Source of the DNA: Hydractinia symbiolongicarpus
Taxonomy: Eukaryota; Cnidaria; Hydrozoa; Anthoathecata; Hydractiniidae
Assembly (NCBI RefSeq): GCF_029227915.1
Contig: NC_079880.1
Location: 18,184,001-18,248,000, forward strand
Direction: 5' to 3'
DNA: 64,000 bases
Made by a program: the position numbers and the translations under genes. This document shows, one piece after another, positions 34,935-45,300 of the stretch (position 1 is its first letter; every line of letters begins with the position of its first letter). Below the pieces are notes generated by a model, which worked only from the letters and a program-made list of their open reading frames with translations, was not told where the DNA came from and searched no databases.

Positions 34935-36212
34935 TTAACGTGTTCTTCTATGTAGTTTGTTAAGTCGTTCGTTTATTGACATACGTCCCGGGTGTCTACT
35001 TAAATAGTCAGATATATTGTCCTGTGAAGTAACGTAATCGGCGTTGAAGGTGTATTCTTGTAGACGTAAGACCATTCGTTCAATTCGTGCAGGTGGGTTC
35101 GCTTTGGGGTTGTTTAAGATGGTCACTAATGATTTGTTGTCATTGATAATTGTGAAAGGTCGTCCAAATAAGTATAGTCGGTTTCGTTCACATGCATATG
35201 TTGCACTAAGGCACTCCCGCTCTATTTGTGAGTACCTCATTTCCGTTTCGCTCAACGCTCTTGATGAATAGGTTATCACACTAACGTCATTTTTCCCTTT
35301 CGTTTTTTGCAGTAAGATCGATGAGATGCAAACAGGGCTGGCATCGAAAAAAAGTACGAGCTCTTTCTTTTCGTCGAAATACTCAATACATGATTTAGCG
35401 GATAAGCAGATTTTCAGATGTTGCTTCATCCCTTCGCTAAAAAATTCGTATCCGTAGAATTCATTTGTAGGCTTATCGAAAATACATTTTGGTAAATTTA
35501 ATATCAGCCATTTCTCAGCGAGGCGTTTAAACACGGTAGTCAGAATTTTATCGTTATTCTTCGTGTTTTTTACGAAAATCAAAATGTCATCAGCAATGTT
35601 GAGAGCACATGGTATGTCGGAAAGCAGTGTTCCCAATGTGTGTTGCAACTCTTCTGCCGCACTTCTAGCCCCGAATATTAAGCGTATATATTGTTTTCTG
35701 TTCTGAACGCTGTAATATATATCTACATGATTCGTCTAACTCGAGTTGATGGAATGCAGCATTTAGATCTAATTTCGAAAACTTTTTCGCTCCTTTCAAT
35801 TTTACTAACAGATCTTCGACGGTTGGAGTGAGGTACCGTGTCCTAGTTATAGCCTTGTTGGCGCTACGCATATCTAAGCAAATGCGCAAATCATTTTTTC
35901 CTTTTGGTAGAACGACAAGAGGATTTAATCAAGGCGTTGGTTGACCTGATACGTCTTCTATTATATCTAAATCCTCTAACCTTTCTATTTCTTTCTGTAC
36001 TTTCTCTCTGAGAGCGAACGGTATGCGTCGTTCCGGCTGGGCTACTGGGGAAATTTTCTCATTAATATGTAATTTTATTCTTAAGTTGGTAAACTTTCCA
36101 ATTTTCCCAACCTCTTCTTTCAAAGTTGGTGGGCACGTGGCTATTGTTGGTGTTTTCTTTTTGGGCATTGTTATTAAGTTAAAAGCTATTGCTGTTGCGC
36201 CATTCAATAAGT
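34935..36212 (-). pseudogene. Ty3/Gypsy reverse transcriptase and RNase H (decayed)
   Basis: The segment begins at the end of the protease region. The RT fingers (IPFALREKVQKEIERLEDLDIIE in part) run to a stop at 35929; the next frame has LRICLDMRSANKA and FSKLDLNAAFHQLEL. From 35648 the palm motif is NIADDILIF in place of the usual YxDD. Soon after (about 35440) the sequence jumps to RNase H, losing roughly 45 residues of the thumb/connection compared with normal Gypsy elements. RNase H shows LVLFFDASP, ETEMRYSQIERE, INDNKSL and DNISDYLSRHP. It ends at 34935. Confidence 0.85.
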
Positions 36213-36218
36213 TTCTAT

Positions 36219-37571
36219 TACGATGGCCCCTATGGCTCACTTCTCTTCTCAATAAAAACATTTCTCTTCTTAGTCAAAATACTTCTCTTCTGTATAACAA
36301 CACTTCTCTTCTGTATAAAAACACTTCTCTTCTGTATAAAAAACTTCTCTACTTTGATACCCAAAGTTCTCTTCCGTTCGAAACACTTCTCTTCCAAGTG
36401 CGAAACACTTCTCTCCAAGTGCGAAACACTACTCTTCCATAAGCTCGAAAATTTCCCAGACTGAATCTGGTCCTTAATATATGAATTTATCCAGATCTTA
36501 GAATTGACCCTACTTTATCCGGGAATAAACATTAATTGTGATGTCTGTTAGGAACAGAACTCGTGGTTTACAAAAACCAAGATATTTTTTTTGCAGCAAT
36601 AAACATTGTGATGTTTGCCGGGAAAGAACTCGTGGTTTTCAAAAAACAAGATATATATTTCTAAAATCCAAGCATTTTACATTGTTACAGGTGTTGTATT
36701 ACATATATCTTTTGACTGCACAAATCAAAGCGATATAATAATCAATAGTTTCATGAGCTGTATCTGGCTTAAGTTTGGAGAAACCCTCTATTGAAAGAAC
36801 TGTTTCCGCGAATTCAATAAATTCAGGCTCATTATCGTGATCTGGTACAGATAGTTGGCTAAATTTTTCTAGCTCATTAATATCTAAAGTTTTTATAAAA
36901 GACTCGCAACCATATAATTCTGGAACAAAGTACAATGTATCAGACCTTCCACGGGGAGCAGTAGCACCTTTGCTTGGTGCTAACAGATGTTGATTCCAAC
37001 GAATCGCAAATTCATTAAGGTTCTTTCTGATCAAAACCATAAAGCAGTAGCGTACACATTCAGCAATGAGTGTATCACCAGCGTCTAAAAATCCTAAGTC
37101 TGCAAGTTCTCTAAAAAATAACCTCCACCAACTTGGTCTGTCTTTTGAAAATTGTGACCAAAAAGATTCGATTCTTTGATTAGCTGTTGATGTACCAACA
37201 ATAAAACTGCCAGTGCCAGCATATTCGTCATTATGCTGAGATCTTAATGCAATCTCAACAGCTTCCAAAATACAGTTTTCAGTACCATCATCAGACCTTA
37301 TTCTTGTTGAAAAAATATGTCACATGGCGAGGGGACTTGTCCCGTGTAATAAACCTCACAAAAGATTAAAACTACGGACCAATGATGTAAAATTGCGGAC
37401 CAGATTTTAGAATTCAAGTTGTAAAGAGCCACATGCACAGAAGTGTTAAGTGCAGAAGAGAAGTGTCAAAATACTGAAGTGAAGTGTCGAAATACAGAAG
37501 AGAAGTGTTTCGTTATATAGAAGAGAAGTGATTTTGATTTGGAAGAGAGGTGAGCCATAGGGGCCATCGTA
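36219..37571. mobile_element. DNA transposon with integrase-like gene, 6-bp target repeats
   Basis: Termini TACGATGGCCCCTATGGCTC at 36219 and its inverse ending at 37571, flanked by TTCTAT on both sides (36213-36218 and 37572-37577). Inside each end is an array of ACTTCTCTT-type motifs in opposite orientation (36238-36430 and 37440-37555). The core is a minus-strand integrase-like gene fragment. A 6-bp duplication and this transposase type suggest the IS3EU group as I remember it; that label is tentative. It sits within the Gypsy protease/RT junction. Confidence 0.85.
36699..37330 (-). pseudogene. integrase-core transposase fragment (PTHR46791-like)
   Basis: Coding-like sequence from about 37330 to a stop at 36699. 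RSDDGTEN at about 37300 gives a catalytic aspartate, and TSTANQRIESFWSQF at about 37180 the probable catalytic glutamate, followed by RPSWWRLFFRELADLGFLD and a tail with PRGRSDTLYFVPE. This combination is found in the integrase-core protein family of animals whose members are domesticated or mobile. The N-terminal part with the first catalytic aspartate is absent, because the array and terminus begin only about 100 bp upstream. The element is therefore an internal deletion product. Confidence 0.7.
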
Positions 37572-37577
37572 TTCTAT

Positions 37578-37778
37578 GGATGGTGTCTATTACGTAAAAG
37601 GTAAAAGTCAGTTGTTAAAAAAATTCTTCTTTTGTTTTCGACTAACAGTGCCTTAATTTTTAATGATTGCTCACTTGCGCCATATGTTTTAACTTTGATG
37701 CATGATTTTTTAGCTTTAACGCTCCCCCGGAGATATTTTTATTTGATCGAAAGTTTGTTTGTTTAGAATATTTAATGA
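37578..37778 (-). pseudogene. Gypsy aspartic protease, C-terminal part
   Basis: Lies between the two inserted transposons. The minus strand encodes the downstream part of a retropepsin (KVKTYGASEQSLKIKALLV region) with one frame break near 37735, and continues on the other side of the small transposon (NLLNGATAIAFNLI). It is identified by its position between the protease active site at 40500 and the RT, and by typical retropepsin flanks. Confidence 0.7.
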
Positions 37779-40469
37779 CAGGGGCGGATACATACCACGT
37801 CAAAGACGTCAAGTGACTAAGGTAAATTATCTACCTGTATAACGGACGATGTCAATCGAGAGGGGTATAGTAGTGCGTAAGGTTCTTTATTTATGTAAAC
37901 AACGTGCGCCGAAGGGCGGGAGTTGATATGAAATAGGGGACCAACGGTTCAGGGTGCCGCAGAGCCACGTCTGTGCGTTGTATCTGTTTTAATTTGCATG
38001 GTGCGTGATTATTTTGACGAATATAGTCTGTGGTCCGTTAACCGGTAGTGTTTCTTACGGCGGTAAAAGTCATACAAATCTACAGAGTTGAGCAAACCTG
38101 TAACATAGACTAGTGACATATATAGTATGTGCGGCACGATATTTGAGTGAAAAAAAAGGTAGCCGCCCTTAACGATATAACTCGAATTACCAGTCTAGTG
38201 ACTTAGCAGTCCGCTGGATACGATTACCCTTGTGAAAAAAAGGTTCTTTCTTGTTAAACATGGCTTCAAAAACCATGTCTGACAAGGTGACTAGTGCTTT
38301 TTTAAGTAGAAATGTCGATGTAGTGAAAGAAATTCCCGCATTGGTGATTTGTCAAAATTGCCTACAATAAATTTTGCGCAGCTGCTGGAGAATGGAAGTG
38401 TATTAAAATATAGGTTAGCTCCTTTGGACTTTCCTACAAAGTTTGTTTGAAACAACTCGGAAACACTCATCGCTTTGAGGTAGGTTTGTTTAAACTTTTT
38501 TCTGATCCCTAAAGCTTTGTTTTTTGTTAATAGACTGTGAAGTTTACAATTTAGTTTTTGTTCAGCTATAACAATGCAATAATTCAGTCATAAACTGAAA
38601 CAAAAGTCAAAGATTTAATATGCCTGACCTTAATTGTTTTTAATAAACATTCTTTTGTTTTATTCTCAGAATAATTTTATTTTACAAAACGTGTCCTAAA
38701 CAAATATATAAATGGTAGCTTAGTTGTGTTGTTATGTTTGTGAATGTATTACTAGCTAGGCACAAGACTCAGATTGGCTTTGTTTTTCTTATTTTAGCTC
38801 TGAAACAAGTGGTAACTGCTTATACAGCTCGGTATCATTAATGTTGTCAGGTGACAATTCATTGTGCCATGATTTAAGGTTACTTACTTCTTTAGAGTTG
38901 TTTATTCATGCTGAATTTTATTCTACGCATCCTTTTTTTTACTCTATTTTTGAACAAGGACAAAATTAATAACTATGAGTTGCAGGAACAATGTAGTTTT
39001 TTTTTACAACTCGTGCTACAAGGAGGTAATAGATGTTGCGGAAAGTGTAGGAGTTGAGGAGAAAATGAAACGGGGTAATCAGAAGGCAAACATTAAGAGA
39101 CAACCAACCTGCTATCAATCCAAAGGATTATTATAAAAAAGCCTTAACCATACCAATCTTGGACCATTTAAACAGTGAACTTAACTCGACGTTTGATTTT
39201 GAAAACTATGTAGTGTATAATGGATTGTGCATTGTACCAGCCAAAGTAGTTTCAATGGTTTACTCCAACAAAGATTGGAAGAGTAAATTCAAAAGGTTTG
39301 TAGATTTTTACAAATCTGACATGCCAAATCCTCTTGCTCTAGAGTCTAGTTAGAGCTGTGGGAAAAGTTTGCTTTGGATTATCAGGGTACAAGACCTGAA
39401 ACAATTGCTCAAACTTTAAAGTCAATAAACCTGTCTCTTTTTACTAATATCAGTGTTGTTATTCGCATTCTTGCTACCATCCCTATCACTTCATGTGAAT
39501 GTGAAAGAAGCTTTTCATCATTGAGACGATTAAAAGATTATTGCCGTAGTACCATGACAGAAAATCGTCTTAATGGCCTTTCTTTAATGTACATTCATCA
39601 AGAAATTATTCCAAAGGTAGATGATGTACTTAATATTTTTGACCGAGATCCTAGAAGATTACAGTTAATTTTAATTTACTATTAAACTGTGCTAAAACTT
39701 AATACATATTTAAACAATTTACTTTATCCTTACTTACCCATACTTACTTTTACTTACTCATCTTTTGATAAGTCTTACTTTTAAGTTGGTAATTATACAC
39801 TTAGCATCTTAGGTTCACCCTAAAAGTTTCTAATCTTTGGATTTTCTGAAGTCCTAACTCCTATTTTATAACATACATTTATTACGATGCTTTGAGCACA
39901 ACCCCTGATTTATATCTTAATGCTGACTTTTCAGCAAGAGTCCTTTCAGTTTATAAATTTACTTTTTGAGCCTTGTTTTTTATATGCTTTGTTTTTTTAT
40001 ATATATGTTACTGAAATAGTTCTTGCACATTCATTTTTTTAAATTTGTTTTTATATAATTCTTTGTTATCATGTCAACCCGGTATACTGATGTTTAGATG
40101 TCAGTTTTGATAGATTCATTCATTATCCCATTGGCCGGTTTTGACAATTGGCTTAATTTGACCCATTTCATGTTAGATTCAGTTTGTCCATGGTTTTCTA
40201 CATTACGTGATGCGCAAGAAAGAAGAAAGAAGATTTTTATGGGTTATTAATGTAACCCTTCAAGTTTTCGAAAAACATTATTTTGGAACACCAGCTGCTA
40301 TGAAAAAGTAGCTAGATTTCTGTTGTTTTTTCTTTCAATTTATTATTATGAAATAGGTGTCTGATTTATTATACATTAAAAATGATAATTGGGGCATTTG
40401 CGACAAAAAATATTTGGCTTCACGAAAAATTTTGACTAAGGACTTTTTAAACCTGTATCCGCCCCTTAA
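37779..40469. mobile_element. hAT DNA transposon, 2691 bp
   Basis: The left end CAGGGGCGGATACA is inverted at the right end (TGTATCCGCCCCTT, about 40454-40467); the last few right-hand bases differ. An 8-bp duplication flanks it (TTTAATGA at 37771, TTAAATGA at 40470; seven of eight match). The insertion lies two codons after the DTGSS active site of the Gypsy protease. It encodes a decayed hAT transposase on the plus strand. Confidence 0.85.
38261..39685 (+). pseudogene. hAT transposase (decayed)
   Basis: A short N-terminal frame begins at the ATG at 38261. The middle is mostly lost or frameshifted. Recognisable coding resumes near 39115 and runs to a stop at 39351, then from 39353 to 39685, with TLKSINLSLFTNISVVIRIL, ITSCECERSFSSLRRLK and ENRLNGLSLMYIHQEI, the hAT C-terminal dimerisation domain. 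It resembles the PRKRIR/ZMYM-type hAT branch. DDE residues of the core were not located. It could not encode a working transposase. Confidence 0.8.
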
Positions 40470-40477
40470 TTAAATGA

Positions 40478-40590
40478 CGAGCCCGTGTCTATTAAGGCCT
40501 TGACGGTAACTCCCTCTATGTTAACTTTAATGTTAAGCTGACTAATCGAGTTTACTACTGTTTGCATCTTCACTACATGTTGACAATTTC
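40478..40590 (-). pseudogene. Gypsy aspartic protease, active-site part
   Basis: Minus-strand reading shows a beta-strand lead-in and ALIDTGSSF, the retropepsin catalytic motif, cut directly afterwards by the hAT element at 40469. The downstream half lies at 37578-37778. Confidence 0.8.
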
Positions 40591-40627
40591 TCTTTAAGCG
40601 ATGAATTACTTAATTACTTAAACGTGT

Positions 40628-41442
40628 TCATGAGTTAGTGAAAAAAGATGGTGTGTATTACCACATTCCGAGTTTGAGTCGGAAGATTCGGAAGTAGCCA
40701 TATTGTTAACCGAACCTTTCCCCTGTCGTCGTTTAACCCCAGAACTTCTACAATATCTCGCAAAGCATCCGATTTTGTTGCAGTTAAGACATTTTTTGCC
40801 TTTAGCTGGTCAGGGCTTTGTGTGTGGGAACGTACCACCCCACCGAAAACATGTTTTATTATACGTATGGCTACTACTTCCTCTTCTACTCGTTTTACTC
40901 TTACCGAAGCTAGATTATTATAAGTTTCTTCTCAATTCATTAACTTCTTCTTCATGCTTGTTTGTATTGTCAACGTCATCTGTGTTCAGCATCTTCTAAA
41001 GAGTTCGCATACGTTAAGAAGTCTTGCAAAGTTAACTCTGTGTTCTTAAGGCGTATTTTTGTAGTTGTTATTACATGTCGATGAAATTAATTGTTGTTTA
41101 ATTTCTTGTTCTATTCTTGTGTTAAGGTCACATCTGTTAGCTTGTTGTTTCATCCTAACGTAAAATTGGTGGATGGTTTCTACTTCAATTAGCTTCAGGT
41201 TTCTGAATAAATATACTTCGTATTCGACGTTTTCTTTTTGGGTTAAAATGTTTATCAAAGATATCTATGGCGTTATTCAATGTCTCGTCGCTATCTCGCA
41301 CTAGCAAATTGTCATAAATGTCGTACGCTTCTTCTCCGATATAATTAAGTAGCAGAGCAAGTTTTTGCTTATCGTCTGTAATATTAGGTGCTACACACAA
41401 ATTAATAAATCTTTTCTTGTATTTCTCCCATCTTGTAGAAAT
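40628..41442 (-). pseudogene. Gypsy gag (5' truncated, frameshifted)
   Basis: Capsid-like sequence from 41442 (RWEKYKKRFINL, LALLLNYIGEEAYDIYDNL) changes frame near 41220 (ETIHQFYVRMKQQANRCDL, ELTLQDFLTYANSLEDAE). At about 40790-40750 is a zinc knuckle, KCLNCNKIGCFARYC, in which the normal histidine of CX2CX4HX4C is cysteine. It ends at a stop near 40628. The N-terminal part is missing because a P-like terminus starts at 41443. Confidence 0.75.
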
Positions 41443-42170
41443 CATAGTCATAAGAAAGAGATAGTCTGGGTACCCGGTCCGTTTATTTACGTTTGTTTTG
41501 TTTTACGGCGCAATGATGAGATTATTGGGGTGGCTGGAGCAACCAGGGACGTATTTTGAACAAGATGGCTGAAACAGACGCTTTTATTTATGGTGATGAC
41601 TTCGATGCTATTCTTGCAGCTATCGAAGACAACCTTTTAGAGTAAGATAAAGAATTATCTGTTCCTATAACAGATATTGTTGATTAGGTTGTTGCTGATT
41701 CCATAGAAGAGTGTTTTTAAATTTTATCAGTGCGAAAAAATATTCAAGACATCAAGAGGTTTAACCAGAAATAAAAATAGCAAGCATGGCCCTACTTCTG
41801 TGGCTGAACCTCATCACCAAGTGCCTGAAAATAAATTACATCCTCTATACTTGAAGAAATACATCGGAGAATGTGCTTCCAAGCTAGCCCTAGATGAGTG
41901 CTATAGTGAAGAAACGAGAAAGTGTTTTTTGATGTTTTAAAAGCCGACACTAGATGATGCTAGATACACCTTTGATTTTATTAAAGATGTTGTAGCCAGT
42001 TTTAAAAACAATAGCGAAGAATTTTATGCCTCTTTTTGCAAACGTGTACAAATTTTTAGTTATAATGACTTTTGTTTCCCCAGATTCGGCGACATTTGGA
42101 TGGTAGGTCTATTATTTTTTGGTTCATCAAGATATCATTTTAAGCAACAATACGTAACCAAGCAATGAGT
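41443..42170 (+). mobile_element. relic of a second P-like element (left end only)
   Basis: Starts CATAGTCATAAGAAAGAGAT, matching the outer terminus of the element at 18976, and carries a decayed relative of its C2H2 gene. No matching right terminus is seen before the host gene at 42387, so the rest has been deleted. Its outer end abuts Gypsy gag. Confidence 0.75.
41565..42166 (+). pseudogene. decayed paralogue of the P-element C2H2 protein
   Basis: ATG at 41565 in ACAAGATGG context, then an acidic start (ETDAFIYGDDFDAILAAIEDN), stops, and in another frame a C2H2-like stretch (CEKIFKTSRGLTRNKNSKH, first histidine lost to N). It then shows LHPLYLKKYIGECASKLAL and NSEEFYASFCKRV. These align in order with the intact protein at 22276-23484, so the family has more than one copy and conserved parts beyond the finger. 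Confidence 0.72.
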
Positions 42171-42343
42171 TTAGTGTTTGTTAGAAATGCAACGTCCTAA
42201 AAAATGGTGTTAACTTGAACATAAAATAACTTTAAACAAAAAAAAACACGTGTCTTTGGTTTTAGTTGAAACAAACACATTTAGCAAAACAAAATGATTG
42301 CAATTTAACAGAAACAAAGTGGCAGAAAGTTCGGGAACCTTAG

Positions 42344-42351
42344 TATAAAAT
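42344..42351 (+). promoter_or_regulatory. possible TATA box of the NXPE gene
   Basis: TATAAAAT 43 bp before the chosen ATG. A start about 30 bp further on would leave a very short leader. AT-rich surroundings make chance likely. Confidence 0.3.
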
Positions 42352-42386
42352 TTTATTTTATTTGAAATTTGGGTTGTGTGGCGAAT

Positions 42387-45300
42387 ATGAAAACATGTCT
42401 TAAGTATTGCGTTTTTGTTTTTTACCTTCTTATATCGATTTATACCATCTATCATGTTATGACTGGAAACGATATCACTGGATATAAGAAGGTATTACTA
42501 AAGTATGCTAAAAAATACATAGAGGAACAAAATAGAATTGTTAAAAACGAAAAGAGAGTTTCAGAAGCAAGGGATTTTTTTAACGACAAGTTTAAAATTG
42601 TTTCGCCCGATAAACAGTTACAAAATGAGAAGGAAAAAGTTGAATTACCAAAACATGATACTAATGCAGAAAAAAAGAAGATCGAACCACCAAAACAAGA
42701 TTTAAAGATAGAAAAAGAATTGCCGAAACAAGATACTGGAACGGAAAAAGAGAAAATTCAATTCACAAAATCTGGAACTGACCTTGAAAAGACAACAATT
42801 TTAGAAAACATAGAAGATAAAACAGATACTCTGAATAAAGAAGATAATAAAATACAGAAAATTCGAGGTTTCAAAAATCTTGATTTAAGAAGAAACAACT
42901 ACCACGATTATACGCCACCTTTTAAATGCTCCACATTGCATTGGAGGGACATTATAGTTTCATGTAACAATAACATCAAATGGGAATTAAAATCTGATAA
43001 CAAATCCGAACATACAAGCGTGCAAAAGAGTAAATTTCTACTCAATGCCAAACCATCCAAAATTAAAAGTTACATAAAAATCATCACGTACTACAGTAAC
43101 GGTATAAAGAAATTCATTGGTGGAGACTTCTGGTGGATGAATGTGATTGGTCCATCATCATTTCATGTTGATTTGAAGGACAACAATGATGGAACGTACG
43201 AAAGTTATTTTAGTTTTGTAGAACCTGGTAATTATACTGTCACGGTTGAGTTGATCTGGAGTTTATGTGATGGTTTAAGAAACCCTCCTTCGTGGTGGTT
43301 CAAAAGTGGTAAGGTATATGTATGCTGTAGCCTAAAATATTTATTTTACTTATAAGATACTAGTCAGTGGGCCGTGGATAAATCTTCGGGTTTGCCCATC
43401 CTTTAATTTCCGCATTTTGTGTGTCTCGTCACTGCTGTTACCATTTTGCGTGACAGACAGACAGACAGACAGACAGACAGAGTATTATAATATAGACTAG
43501 TCGTTAGCCCGTGGAAAAATCCACGGAGTCGCCCGTCCTTTATATTAACCCGTTGCAACAAAGTGGACAGAAATACATCGCATTTGGTATTGATGCGCAT
43601 TTTAAAAATTTCGTGTTTCCGTTACGGGACACGGCTTTCGCGGACAAACAGACAGACAGACGACGGCTATTATTAAAGGGACTAGTCGTTACCCGTGGAA
43701 AACCCACGTGGTCGCTCGTCCTTTATAGATAGCTTTTCGTGTTTCCGTAACACGACGTTTTTCCGCGCACAAACAGGCAGACGGAATACGGGTATTATTA
43801 AAGAGATACATATCGTTAGCAAGCTAATTTCAATCTGTTAGTTTAAATCGATTGTTGATACTTTTCTGACCAAATAGCAACACAAACGTTTTATCGAAGT
43901 ACGTGCCCAATTTTTAGACAAAAAATTTGACAAAAAAAAAGTTTTAAAGCAGAACATAGTGGTTAAACTTGCTTGCCAGTTTGTAAGCCGTTCAATACAA
44001 TTTCCTTATAAATGCAACTATAAATAATTTCAAAAATATTTCCCTGAATTTGTTCATAGAATAACGTGTGAGTAGTTAGAGAGTTCCAATAATTCTGCAC
44101 AAATGCTTATTTTTAGTGTGTTAAAATTTCAGGTATTCTAATTTAGGTGACGATCAAGGCAAATATCAAAAGCGTGGATCATTAGGTGTGGACACATATA
44201 TTGGACAAAAAAAGTCATTCCTTTTTACAATACTTCAAGGTAAAAACCAAGACGACATTTATGCACGGGATATTTCTGGTCCCAATCAATGCCAACCAAT
44301 CAATTCACACTGTGGTTATTGGAGAAACGACCAAGAATTCGTCACCTCCGGGAGGCAAATTAAACCCGAAATACCAAAGAATAAGAAATTACCAAGTCGC
44401 TCAACTATATACTTTCATGGTGACTCGTTACAGTTTAGATTGCATGATTTTTTTCTTAGTCGACCAATTTGCAAGGAACTGTATCATTGTAATCTGACTT
44501 ATACATGGGTATACCCGAATCCTCCGTCGAAACACATCTACGATGACAAAGACTTTAACAAAACAATAATTTTAGAATCAATTCGGAAAGTCCTCCTTCA
44601 TCCTGATGTGTTGCAGAAATCCAGCGTTGTTTTGATAAATTTCGGTCTGCATTTAATGATGGATATTAGTTTTGATGAAGCGGTAGATGTGTTGGAAGAT
44701 TTCGTCCGACTCGTTCAAAGTTTAAAGACAAAACATAGTGCAAATTTCCCAAGAATTGTTTGGAAAAGCACTACGGCTCCTTTTGAAAGAGAAAGATACA
44801 AGTATAATGAAGATCATAGGAGGTTTTTGACGAAACAGGTAGGGAGTTAGTATTTTTATAAACATTTTAAAAACATTTTAGCGTGTAAGAAATAGGTGGA
44901 GATGGTTGATGACAAGGGGAAAATCTTTCCCTTATTATCCATGTTTTCAGAGGCAAGATGATAAGGAAGAGGGGGCTAAAAATGAAAAAGAGACTGTTTG
45001 CCGCTTTATTTTGTCACGGATTAAAGTTGAAATTTTAAGTTTAACTACAAGCTTTTTTGATTATTATATCCTCACTAGCCGGGAGACCTGGCGTCGAAAC
45101 GCGGGTTAAGCCACAAGTGCCGTAAACTGTGTCACACGGTGGGCGCTTTAGTACAGGTATACAGTATGTCGGGAATGAAGTGGAGAGCATATACTATTAA
45201 AGTGTTGCGACTGTAACATATTTTTAATAGCTGAAATAAAAACAGAGTTTACAAACCGTTGTTACTCCATTATAGCAAGAACAATCGGCAATATTATTTT

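Larger units (their letters stand above)
33541..41442 (-). mobile_element. Ty3/Gypsy retrotransposon relic carrying nested DNA transposons
   Basis: Minus-strand order: gag (41442-40628), protease (split), reverse transcriptase-RNase H, integrase, the Ty3/Gypsy order. Two complete insertions (36219-37571 and 37779-40469) interrupt it, and gag is broken at 41442 by the terminus of a P-like element. No LTR pair was recognised. Without the insertions the remaining sequence is about 3.85 kb. Confidence 0.85.

Noticed and set aside
36023-36464. Plus-strand serine/leucine-rich frames
   Set aside because: Antisense of Gypsy sequence plus the subterminal motif array of the inserted transposon.
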